A stretch of DNA of 64,000 bases from Saprospiraceae bacterium (GTDB lineage Bacteria; Bacteroidota; Bacteroidia; Chitinophagales; Saprospiraceae), in NCBI GenBank assembly GCA_016718205.1, contig JADKEB010000033.1, positions 372,001 to 436,000 of the forward strand. The letters run 5' to 3'. Under the pieces are notes generated by a model. The model was not told where the DNA came from, searched no databases, and was given only the letters and a program-made list of their open reading frames with translations. Each line of letters opens with the position of its first letter. Positions within the stretch are counted from its first letter, which is position 1. The translations under genes were made by a program, and so were the position numbers. Positions 46,652 through 55,476 of the stretch are shown here, piece after piece.

Positions 46652-47914
46652 TTATTTTTGATCTATTGTGATATAAAATGTTGTTCCAACGCCAGGTTCA
46701 GATTCTACCTTCAGATTCCATTGATGGGCCTGTGCGATTTGCCTTACATAAAATAAACCAAGGCCAAATCCCTTGACATTCTGAGTATCTCCTTTCGGAA
46801 TTCTGTAAAATTTATCAAATATTTTTTTATTTCCTTCTTGTCTATTCCTCTCCTTTGTCAGAAATATTGATTGCCAGTTTGTTGCCTTCATTTTTTTGTA
46901 TTGACTGATATCTCAACCACTGACGGAGAGTATTTTATACCGTTTTCGATGATGTTGCATACGACATTGGTAAAGTGGGTTTTATCTGCAAAATGACATC
47001 ATTTTGAGCATCAAGTGATGTGCCTATGGTAACTTCCTTTTCAAATTCTATATGAGAAAGATTTTGAATGACTTTCTCTATGATTTCATTGGCATGGATT
47101 TCCTCAAGGTGCATCTCTATTTGCCTTTTTCAAGACGAGTGATGTTCAGAATTTTTTCTACCTGTTCATTGAGTCTTCCTATTTCGTCACCGATGATTTT
47201 TGTATAGGTATTGAGTCTTTGCGGTGTCTTTACAATTTCAGGATCGGATATCACCTGCTGAATGACTGAAATGGTAGAGATGGGTGTTTTAAATTCATGG
47301 GTCATATTATTGATAAAATCCCTTTGAACTCCTGTGATGGATTTCTGAGTAAATACTATAAAAAGGGCGTACAATATAAACAATACCACTATGATCAATA
47401 CGATAGAGGTCACTATCCACATCGGCATATTATTGAGCGAGACTATGGCAAAGTGCGGAAATGTAACTGTAAAGTAATAATCCAGACCTTCAAATTTTGG
47501 TAGTTCTATGAGCGTGATTTCTTGTTGTGGTTTGTTTTTTTGAATATAATTACAGTAGACCATTTCGTTGGTTTCACATCCGTAGATGCCATATTCTACA
47601 TCCTGATTGATATTGAAGTAATCAAAAGTAGTCTTCAGGTAGTGATCCAACAGGGCGGCGTCGATTTCACTTCGCACTTCGACTACATAATGTCTGGGAT
47701 TTATTTTTATTACCGGATTTTAAAGCTGAAGTTGGTTTTATTTTTGATGGCGATTTTTTTCAGCAACCTGTCTCAGGGCCACAGTCACGTTATGTTCAAA
47801 CTGGCCTTCGGTGATATTAAATGCCTGTTTGACCCAGTATATCTGGATGACAAAGATGGCAATGATCGCTGTAATGCCGAATACTGTCAGAAATCTGATA
47901 TGATTATCTTTCAA
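46652..47914 (-). pseudogene. Sensor histidine kinase, multiple frameshifts
   Basis: Pieces in order: first transmembrane helix (FLTVFGITAIIAIFVIQIYW), periplasmic part, second helix (about 47370-47300), a HisKA dimerisation domain with the phospho-His in NNMTHEFKTPIS, then the N-box region (VCNIIENGIKYSP) and the G-box (GFGLGLFYVRQIA). At least five frame changes are needed to join them, mostly at A runs (near 47780-47785, 47727, 46985, 46900 and 46860). A plain TTG at 47914 is the best start visible. It stops 15 bp before the response regulator start. The signal is unknown. Confidence 0.8.
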
Positions 47915-48246
47915 TATGTATTGATTTAAAGGATTTGTAACAATACAATCTAAACATCTTGATTTGTTATTGTGATTTTTATCTACGTTTAAATTTTAAA
48001 CCATAGTTATGGCTATGCTTGAAAATTTTGCCTTGATAAAAATCAAAATTCCAGCGTCAATTTTGTACATCTTATATCATTACAAACCCAAAGCCAAAAG
48101 TAGTGAGTTTTACTGTTTATTAATAATTAAGATAATGCTTAACATGTGAATAACAGAAGCGGGGCATTTGTTTAACAGTTACCTCACTGATATGCCTATA
48201 CTTTTGTACCGAAATCATTATTTATTTAATCTTAAATTTTTTTATT
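47915..48246. other. Intergenic gap between the kinase and DUF1573 genes
   Basis: 332 A+T-rich bp. A TAnnTTTG-like -7 box (TACTTTTG, 48199-48206) lies 40 bp before the DUF1573 start, but the nearest upstream TTTG (48167) is too far, so the promoter is only half supported. Nothing else is seen. Confidence 0.4.
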
Positions 48247-48639
48247 ATGAAAACTTTAAATTTAATCGCTTTTGGGTTGTTGCTTACTTTAAGTAACATT
48301 ACAGGTCAATCAGGAAATATTGGTAAGGGGACCAAAACTGGTTTTTAAAACTACTTCCATCGACTATGGCACAGTAGCAAACAATGCTGATCCTGAGAGA
48401 ATCTTTCACTTTACCAATACAGGTGATGCGCCGCTTTGATTACAGACGCCAAGGGAAGCTGCGGCTGTACCGTACCTGATTATCCTCACGATGCTATCGC
48501 TCCCGGTCAGTCCGAATCTATCAAGGTAAAGTATGACACAAAGAGAACAGGAGTATTCACAAAACACATCACCGTCGCATCCAATGCCGGAGATCCTGTA
48601 ACGCTTACCATCAAAGGTGATGTGAAGGCTGCACTTTAA
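48247..48639 (+). pseudogene. DUF1573 periplasmic protein, two frameshifts
   Basis: ATG 48247 begins a signal peptide (LNLIAFGLLLTLSNITGQ). One G too many in the G4 run near 48327 and one T too few near 48436 break the frame. Restored, the protein reads through SIDYGTVANNADPERIFHFT and CGCTVPDYPHDAIAPGQS to the stop at 48637-48639, about 130 residues with the CGCT-P motif of DUF1573 (Ig-like fold). Function unknown. It is followed by a terminator. Confidence 0.85.
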
Positions 48640-48678
48640 TACCATGTCGATCGGAAATCCAAAATTGCACTTTCATTA

Positions 48679-48728
48679 AAAATTCCTTTTGTTTTACCCC
48701 ATCCCTAAAGGGTGACAAAAAGAATTTT
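48679..48728. terminator. Bidirectional terminator-like hairpin
   Basis: Arms 48679-48691 and 48716-48728 pair with one mismatch (AAAATTCCTTTTG against CAAAAAGAATTTT), with an inner CCCT/AGGG hairpin and T runs on both sides. It ends the DUF1573 transcript. Confidence 0.65.
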
Positions 48729-48796
48729 ATAACGATTGAATGAAAAAATGGAATACACCCTGTCGATCATATCTTATCACAAATCAAAACAATGTC

Positions 48797-49627
48797 ATGA
48801 CAATCAGAATTATCATTTTATTTTTATTATTTACCAATGTTTACAGTTTACAGAGTCAAAGTCATCTGTTTGGGAAAGTCCCTTTGGACAGTTTGAGGAA
48901 ATTTGATTGGTACCAAAAAAATGCTGAAAAATATACTTCCGATACAGAGGTAATCATGAAGCTGAAAAAACAAAAGTTAGATGAATACAGTATCAAAGTC
49001 TTTTTTGCTACATGGTGTGGAGATACAAAAAGAGAGCTTCCTATATTGATGAAGGTATTAAATGAGATATCGTTTCCACTTGAAAAAATATCATTTTATG
49101 CCGTGTCTTCAGCAGACTCTATTTATAAACAATGTATTCGGTGGGAAACATTCATCATTGAAAAGAATGGTGTCGAAATCAATCGTATTGTCGAGTTTCC
49201 AAAATATTCGATGGAAGTCGATTTGCTAAAAATCATTTCCGGCGAACCATATACTCCTCAATATGCAGCATACTCAAAAATCATAGAGTGGCTCAATAAT
49301 GGAACCCTTTCATCCAAAAATATAAGTGGCTACAATCTTGCATCACACCTGCGGGGCTCTGTGTCATATTATGGTGAGCTAAATGCATGTGGTTACGTGC
49401 TGCTGGCAGATAAGAAGTATATAGAAGCACAAAAAGTATTTCAAATGAATACGGTCTTATATCCTGAAAAAAGTGAGGTATGGCACAGTCTTGCTGAGGC
49501 ACACTTCAAAATGGACCAAAAAATTCAAGCTATCTGGTGTATAGATCAGGGACTTAGAATCAATAAATCCACTGAATTGGTAAAAGAATTTCTTGATTTA
49601 CATAAGAAAGTGGTGATGTTGAAATAG
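48797..49627 (+). CDS. Thioredoxin-fold protein with TPR-like tail
   Basis: 276 residues from ATG 48797; the longer frame from 48740 lacks a signal at its start. A signal peptide (IRIIILFLLFTNVYSLQS) is followed by a thioredoxin-like domain with FATWCGDTKRE, that is, Cys-Gly-Asp-Thr instead of a CxxC. Only one active-site Cys is present, so it may be a non-classical reductant or a binding protein. A short C-terminal helical repeat (about 205-270, YIEAQKVFQMNTVLYP) resembles TPRs. Confidence 0.75.
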   Translation: MTIRIIILFLLFTNVYSLQSQSHLFGKVPLDSLRKFDWYQKNAEKYTSDTEVIMKLKKQKLDEYSIKVFFATWCGDTKRELPILMKVLNEISFPLEKISFYAVSSADSIYKQCIRWETFIIEKNGVEINRIVEFPKYSMEVDLLKIISGEPYTPQYAAYSKIIEWLNNGTLSSKNISGYNLASHLRGSVSYYGELNACGYVLLADKKYIEAQKVFQMNTVLYPEKSEVWHSLAEAHFKMDQKIQAIWCIDQGLRINKSTELVKEFLDLHKKVVMLK

Positions 49628-49704
49628 GCAACTGATTTCAAATTTTGAAAAGTATCAATCAGGAATTCATTCAATAACTGAATTTCAGGTTGATTCTTTT
49701 CTGT

Positions 49705-49926
49705 TTACTTTACTACACTCACCCTTCCTGTACCCATCCTGGCATAAATATCTCCATTGTACATATGCTCGCAGCTCACTGCCGGCATAAAGAAGTCGCC
49801 CGAAAAAGCGGCTTTGGCTTTGAAAGTAAACACTTCTGTGCCTCCTGGTCTAAGTCCAAAAAAGGTATATACCCGATCATCCTTAAAATCCTGGTAGGTA
49901 TAGTTGCCATTATTTTTGGCTATTTA
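49705..49926 (-). pseudogene. 3' end of an alpha-2-macroglobulin gene
   Basis: About 70 codons ending at TAA 49705-49707. The translation includes DDRVYTFFGLRPGGTEVFTF and SCEHMYNGDIYARM, the recognisable C-terminal strand set of bacterial alpha-2-macroglobulins. The frame closes at about 49922-49926, exactly where the promoter of the next cassette begins. The rest of the gene, normally over 1,500 codons, is not found in the window on the other side. This looks like the scar of an insertion and deletion. Confidence 0.75.
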
Positions 49927-49945
49927 AGGATTTGCTTTATATTTG
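49915..49945 (+). promoter_or_regulatory. Consensus Bacteroidota promoter of the 909-aa/phosphoesterase cassette
   Basis: TTTG (49915-49918), exactly 19 bp, then TATATTTG (49938-49945): a full match to TTTG-N19-TAnnTTTG. The start codon is 26 bp further on. The -33 lies at the edge of the alpha-2-macroglobulin remnant, which fits a cassette that brought its promoter with it or was spliced to one. Confidence 0.65.
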
Positions 49946-49971
49946 CAGATTAAAAAATTTGGTGCCCAACT

Positions 49972-52701
49972 ATGAATCATGGAGAAAATGTAAATATAAC
50001 GCTTGTAACATATCCACATAAGGATAAAGAAACATTTCCTGAAAAGATTGATAAGTTTTATAAAAAATATAAAGAGAATGGTGACAAATACTCCAAAGAT
50101 AATTTTCCTGACCATATATTTTCACCTTTAAAATATCATCTTTTCTCCAATTATGATATGGCTGTAATTTCAATTACGGACAGTGAAAAATTTGCTCAAA
50201 AAGTTTTTGCACCAGATATAAATGATGATGAAACAAACAGAAGTACTTATCAAATTATAACTGGAATTACTAAGAAAATTAACAAGGAATCTACATTCCG
50301 TTTGTCAGACACTTTAGATTTCTTAACTGCAGAAAATTGGGACAAAAGTAATCCAAGAGAAGGAAAGTTTAAATATGCATTATTTATTAATTTATGTATC
50401 AACAAAGGTCTATTAATTGGAAGTGGAACAAAATTAGAAAATCAATTTTGTAAGGCGATTGACTCAAAAATAAGATCACGATTAAATTTAGGGTATGATA
50501 TTACAAAAGTCACTAATAGGTATTTATTGTCAAAATCGTATTCTTGGTTTGATCTTAGTATAGTGGTATTTAGTGATGACCCAAATGAATTAATTGATGC
50601 TTTATTAGATATTAGGAATATTAAATTTAAGGATTTAACAGATTTGAATGATGCAGAAGTAATTCTAGATTGTGAAGAAACACTATATAGTGCTTTTTAT
50701 AATAAAACCATAAATTGTGACGAAATAAAAGAATTGCATTTGGTAACAGAAACAAGTTCAATTTTAGGCGTTGAATATTATAAGTATTTAAAGCAGGATT
50801 CATTTAAGAATGATAAACTAAACACACAAATAGAATGGAAAATTAAACCTGGCTATGAGCGTGAATTCTGTAGAACAGTTAGATCTTTAGACAATGGAGA
50901 ATTCTGCAATATGGAGAATTTTTTCTTTACTAATGGTAAAATGGACTACATATTTGAAGAAAACAAAAAGGAATTCATAGAAAGTAATTTATTGGTTTTT
51001 TCTAAACTAAGAGAAAATAGTGTTGATTATTTAACGAAATATGTAAAAAGTGTAAAAACAAAAACATTATTTAATAATAAAAAATGGTTTGATGAACTTC
51101 AAAACGTTTCATCTTTGCTTGCCGTAAAGGATTTACCGGACATAACCAAAAGTTTAGATGGGTTAACTTTTAAAAAAGAAGTTATATCAGAAATTAAAGA
51201 TTGCTTACGATCTTCTAAAATATCAAGACAGCTAAGAAATAAAATCATAAAATGCTATTATTTAACCAACAACGGTTTGACTGACAGGGTGCTTTTTAAT
51301 TTTTATATAGACTTTATTCCGTTTCTTAAAAGGTTATACTACTTTATTACAGATAACAGAAAAGAACTAAATAAACTGCAAGAGTATGAAAATATTCTCA
51401 TTAATTACGTAATTGCTTATGATAGAGCATACAAAAACAGAACATTCAACTCTTATCTTTTTGAAGACATTCATGAGTATAGCATAGATTATAATGCATC
51501 GCTACAACATTTATTAAGTAATTATAATACATGTGTTCATATTTTAACACGTAGTTATAATGAAAGTAAGAAAGATTATTATCGCGAAACGCCTAGGTTT
51601 TTAGTAAATATTAATCTTAATAATACTGTTTCTAATCCAGTAAATATCAATTTTCATGTTCATGACTTAACTGCCCCTGAATTAGTTTTTTGTCTCCTTC
51701 ATAAAGAAATAATAAACGAATATATAAAATTACAAAAAATTATAAGCCCGATTGAATTACCTAAAGGCTATAAAGAAAATTATTCTTTTTCTGATACAAA
51801 TGATATTTATAATGATTGTTTTAGGGTAATCTTGACTTTCAATTTTGATTTTGAGTTGTATAGTTTTTGGTTTTGGTCATTTAATATCCAAAATACTCAA
51901 CTTTATAATAAGGATGGATTTATGAACGAGGATAATTTTGCCCATGAATTAATTCGATTTATAAGTGTTAAGATAATATTTGGCTATATGCCTGATATTT
52001 CTTGTCCTATTCCTGAATTGTTTATTTATTGGGATAGATATTATAAAAAATTTCATGAAGAATTGAAAGAATTTTATGACCCGAAAGTCAAAGATAAACA
52101 AGAATATACGATTGCAAATTCGATTCATGACCAAATAATACCTGATTGTAAAATATTTAATCCAGAAAACGAATTATTTGACCATATTAGAGAACAATAT
52201 AGGCGGTGGAAATTTCCAATTCAAACAGGAATTAATGTATTACACAAAGATAGAGCATTGGCAAGTAGGTTTGAATGGATGTCACATTGTAAAAGTTACT
52301 GCGATGAGAATGGGCTTTTTGCTTTGTACAAAGAGATTAAAACTATGGAAGTAAGTAAAATAGTTGAGCCAGGAAAGGAAGTTGATATGAATAGACAAAA
52401 ACATGCAATTCTGCTCGATTCGATGATTTATTGTTTTTTAAAGAAAATGCAAACAGAACAAAATAACCAAATTTCCATCTTGAGAAGAAACTTAGTTACC
52501 GGCGAACCCTTAGAAACATTCATAAAAGAAATAGAATACGATTCTTTTTATTGTCTAGATCCTCAAGGAGGACATTTTAATATTGACGCTGCTAAAAGAG
52601 AAAAATATTATGAAATTAGAAACCAAATGATGGACATCATATGGGATATTTCTCTACAATGGAAAAGGGATTATATTGAAGAACGAGTAAAAAATGTATA
52701 A
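49972..52701 (+). CDS. 909-residue protein of unknown family, cassette gene 1
   Basis: No signal peptide, transmembrane helix, P-loop or known catalytic motif is visible; it is probably cytoplasmic. The N-terminal third seems to hold repeated alpha-beta modules. YDMAVISITDSEKFAQKVFA (61-80) and FDLSIVVFSDDPNELIDALL (193-212) share the pattern aromatic-Asp-hydrophobic strand, Asp, then a hydrophobic helix, each preceded by a K/S-rich strand, as in ferredoxin-like sensor domains. The middle (about 330-600) is mostly helical; the C-terminal third is rich in aromatic residues and His (WDRYYKKFHEEL, SRFEWMSHCKSYC). The phosphoesterase gene begins on the base after its stop, so the two are tightly coupled. 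The DNA is more A+T rich than the flanking genes, which suggests transfer. A sensor or scaffold for the phosphoesterase is my inference. Confidence 0.6.
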   Translation: MNHGENVNITLVTYPHKDKETFPEKIDKFYKKYKENGDKYSKDNFPDHIFSPLKYHLFSNYDMAVISITDSEKFAQKVFAPDINDDETNRSTYQIITGITKKINKESTFRLSDTLDFLTAENWDKSNPREGKFKYALFINLCINKGLLIGSGTKLENQFCKAIDSKIRSRLNLGYDITKVTNRYLLSKSYSWFDLSIVVFSDDPNELIDALLDIRNIKFKDLTDLNDAEVILDCEETLYSAFYNKTINCDEIKELHLVTETSSILGVEYYKYLKQDSFKNDKLNTQIEWKIKPGYEREFCRTVRSLDNGEFCNMENFFFTNGKMDYIFEENKKEFIESNLLVFSKLRENSVDYLTKYVKSVKTKTLFNNKKWFDELQNVSSLLAVKDLPDITKSLDGLTFKKEVISEIKDCLRSSKISRQLRNKIIKCYYLTNNGLTDRVLFNFYIDFIPFLKRLYYFITDNRKELNKLQEYENILINYVIAYDRAYKNRTFNSYLFEDIHEYSIDYNASLQHLLSNYNTCVHILTRSYNESKKDYYRETPRFLVNINLNNTVSNPVNINFHVHDLTAPELVFCLLHKEIINEYIKLQKIISPIELPKGYKENYSFSDTNDIYNDCFRVILTFNFDFELYSFWFWSFNIQNTQLYNKDGFMNEDNFAHELIRFISVKIIFGYMPDISCPIPELFIYWDRYYKKFHEELKEFYDPKVKDKQEYTIANSIHDQIIPDCKIFNPENELFDHIREQYRRWKFPIQTGINVLHKDRALASRFEWMSHCKSYCDENGLFALYKEIKTMEVSKIVEPGKEVDMNRQKHAILLDSMIYCFLKKMQTEQNNQISILRRNLVTGEPLETFIKEIEYDSFYCLDPQGGHFNIDAAKREKYYEIRNQMMDIIWDISLQWKRDYIEERVKNV

Positions 52702-54300
52702 ATGGGACGTATAGTAAAGTTTTTATGGTTGTCAGATATTCACTATCTTGGAGATGGAAAATATAAAGGGTATGAAACTAAAGCATTTGATTTTGTTAAA
52801 GATAAAATCGAAGAAGCTTTTAAAGAGTATGAAGGTATTTTGTATTTACTATTATCAGGGGATTTAGCTTGGGTGTATCCCATTTTTTCGTTCATTCGTA
52901 AAAAATTCTTTTTGGCTACCTTCAGGGATGGGGTAAAACAAAAGGAATTTTTATTAAAGTGCAATTTTGGGATACACCCTTTAGCTTTCAGTGGAGGAAT
53001 TGATAAAACTGACAAAAGTATAAACCAATATATTCAACTGAAAAATCAAATATTAATATGCGCAAACAAATACAAAAATAGAATAAGGGTTTTAGTTTGT
53101 CCTGGTAATCATGATGTTTCTTGGAACAGTTTTAAAGAAATGTATAAAAATACCATATTAGAAAATTCAAATTGGGCTGATTCTATTGTAAAATTTTTTG
53201 ATAACAGATATGTTAAAAAATCTGAAAACGAATCATATCATTTTTCCAAAACTAATTTCTTGTCTCTTTTCTCAGAATTTTCTAAATCATTATCATATAC
53301 AGGGATAAAATCTAGTTTAGAATCTAATGTTGACTCATCCCAGCTTGATCAAATTCTAAAAAATAATATTTTTGTAATAGAAAAAGATGAAAATTTAGAA
53401 CTTTCTAAGGAATATATTGATACTGCACTCGAAGGTTTCATTATAGATAAGTCTAATGAGGTTATTTTTATCATCGTGAATACCGCATGGTATTCTATTG
53501 GAGAGAGTTTAGAGATATTTTTAAATAATTTTAAAGAGATTTCTAAATTTGAACAAATTGAAATAATAAAAATAATCATGGCATCTCAGGAATATGGAAA
53601 ATCATTTACTGGATTTTGTCACTCAGAATCAGAAAAATTAGTTAATGAAATTAAAGAAAAACTAAGCAAATTTCCGCACTTTACAAAAATATGTATGATG
53701 CATCACCCTTTAGAATGGTTGGATTGGAATGAAAAAGAAAGCTATAATAACGATCATGGAAGTTGGTTGATTACACCATTAATTGATATAATTAAGCAAT
53801 GTGATTTATTATTAACAGGACATGTTCATCCATCAAGAATTTCAAGAAGTGAGCTATTGTATAATAGAGTTAATCATTTGAGATGCCCACTTTTCTTATC
53901 ACATCACCCTGAAACTAAAGAAAGCCTTTTCCCTTGTAACGGTTTTGTTTCTATAGGCTTAAATATTAACGAAGATGATTATAAAATTACCAAAAATGGA
54001 ACTGTGCATTATCATAATTTTGAGTACGGCTCTGAGATGGGCCTTTCTTTGAATAGAGAGCAAGATGTATTACCATTGAAGTTGTCAACTTACGATAAAA
54101 TTGCAGAGAAACATATGGATCTCGTGGAACAAAAGCCAAGTATTGAGTCGATAAATTATAATTATAATGATGTCTACTATGATATAACAAATATGACTCT
54201 AAAAGGGTGTATTTCATTTTTTCGCTACATATTAGAAATAAATAGTATATTTGTGTCTGAACCAAAAAAATATCATCATGACAAAGGCACAATTCCTTGA
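52702..54300 (+). CDS. Calcineurin-like metallophosphoesterase, cassette gene 2 (3' end replaced)
   Basis: 532 residues. All metal-site motifs of the calcineurin-like fold are present: SDIH (Asp12, His14), GDL (Asp54), GNHD (135-138), the HH of MMHHP (334-335) and GHVH (373-376). There is a large insert between the first two motif groups and NHD, and another of about 180 residues before the HH. The family hydrolyses phosphomono- or phosphodiesters, including nucleotides and nucleic acids. Native sequence runs to about residue 501; the last 31 residues are encoded by the left end of an insertion sequence (54205 onward). The catalytic core is complete, so activity may remain. ATG follows the stop of the 909-aa gene with no gap. 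Confidence 0.85.
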   Translation: MGRIVKFLWLSDIHYLGDGKYKGYETKAFDFVKDKIEEAFKEYEGILYLLLSGDLAWVYPIFSFIRKKFFLATFRDGVKQKEFLLKCNFGIHPLAFSGGIDKTDKSINQYIQLKNQILICANKYKNRIRVLVCPGNHDVSWNSFKEMYKNTILENSNWADSIVKFFDNRYVKKSENESYHFSKTNFLSLFSEFSKSLSYTGIKSSLESNVDSSQLDQILKNNIFVIEKDENLELSKEYIDTALEGFIIDKSNEVIFIIVNTAWYSIGESLEIFLNNFKEISKFEQIEIIKIIMASQEYGKSFTGFCHSESEKLVNEIKEKLSKFPHFTKICMMHHPLEWLDWNEKESYNNDHGSWLITPLIDIIKQCDLLLTGHVHPSRISRSELLYNRVNHLRCPLFLSHHPETKESLFPCNGFVSIGLNINEDDYKITKNGTVHYHNFEYGSEMGLSLNREQDVLPLKLSTYDKIAEKHMDLVEQKPSIESINYNYNDVYYDITNMTLKGCISFFRYILEINSIFVSEPKKYHHDKGTIP

Positions 54301-55476
54301 AATATGTAGCCAACGTTGGGAAGATATAGAGAACCTAAGCAACCTTAAAAGTTTTTATGAAATTGAAAAGACACTTGATGAAGTGTGGACAGAATTAGGC
54401 AGTAAAGTGTTAGAATCTACCATAGGATCTGTTCCTTTAGATCATCGAAAAAAAAAGGATCAAAACAAAATTTGGAGAGATTGAAGTAAGTAACTCAAAT
54501 GATGAAATCCAAGAGATCTCAGGTCAGAAATTTTCACCATTTTTACAAGAAAATTAGTGTATATAGGTCAATTGGACTGTTATGAGAGAGGCAGTGAAAT
54601 AGCAAATATGTTATTGAATATCAAAACAAATGATACTGCTATATATAGAATTACAGATAAAATTGGTGAATTGAGCCTAAAGATAACAGAAGAAGAGGAA
54701 TTTAGGGATCCAATACAAATAATTGAAGGAGAACATTTATATGTTCAATCAGATGGTAGTATGTTGCTGACTTGAGAAGAAAGTTGGAAGGAAGCCAAAT
54801 TAGGCAGGATATTTAAATCTGGTGAAATTTACAAAGAAAACGAGACAAGGAATTGGATAAAATCAAGCGAGTATATAGGTATTTTGGGTTCTCATGTGAA
54901 ATTTGAGGAAAAGATGTCAAAGATCATAGACGAACCATACAAGAAATGTCAAGAAAGGATAGTATTTATAAATGATGGAGCCAAATGGCAGTGGAAGTGG
55001 ATAGAAGCAGAATACCCCAAGCCATTCAAATCCTTGATTATTTTCATGCTATGGAAAATATAGGGAAGTATATAAAAGTCAGTGTGTTGAAAAGCAAAGA
55101 ACGAATATAATGGACGAATTGGTAAAGCATTGAAAGAGAACGGAATACATGATGTTATAAATCAGTTGGACCAGATACCAAGAAATACAAAAATAAAAGA
55201 GAGGCTTACGAGACATTAATGGTATATATAAGCAACAACAAAAGAGAATGGATTACCCAAAATACATCAAATCAGGATTGTTAATAGGATCAGGAGCCAT
55301 AGAATCAGCACACAGAACCGTTTTACAAAAAAGAATGAAACAATCAGGACAAAGATGGTCCAAAAAGGGATTAGAAAAAATGATAAGCCTAAGAGTTTTA
55401 AATATGAGCGGATATTGGAATAAAATTAGAGATTTGATAACAAAGGCAGCTTAAAACGAAAAAATGAAATGCACCC
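54205..55476 (+). mobile_element. Insertion sequence, ISKra4-like, 1,272 bp
   Basis: Terminal inverted repeats: GGGTGTATTTCATTTTTTCG at 54205-54224 and its inverse ending CACCC at 55457-55476, one mismatch in 20 bp. The GGG end fits the ISKra4 family. It contains one decayed transposase gene. No target-site duplication is evident, so flanking DNA may have been lost on one side. It cuts the phosphoesterase gene on the left and a HlyD gene on the right. Confidence 0.8.
54278..55454 (+). pseudogene. ISKra4-like transposase, broken
   Basis: Fragments in several frames: MTKAQFLEICSQRWEDIENL, then the LYVQSDGSMLL segment with the first acidic residue, a TGA stop in place of a sense codon at 54774-54776, FINDGAKWQWKW with the second, an ILDYFHAME segment, and the C-terminal GLLIGSGAIESAHRTVLQKR with the third. 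Besides homopolymer indels there is a nonsense change, so real decay is likely. Confidence 0.8.

Noticed and set aside
47522..47929. 135-codon open frame on the plus strand
   Set aside because: Antisense to the histidine kinase; the kinase pieces on the other strand carry recognisable domains.
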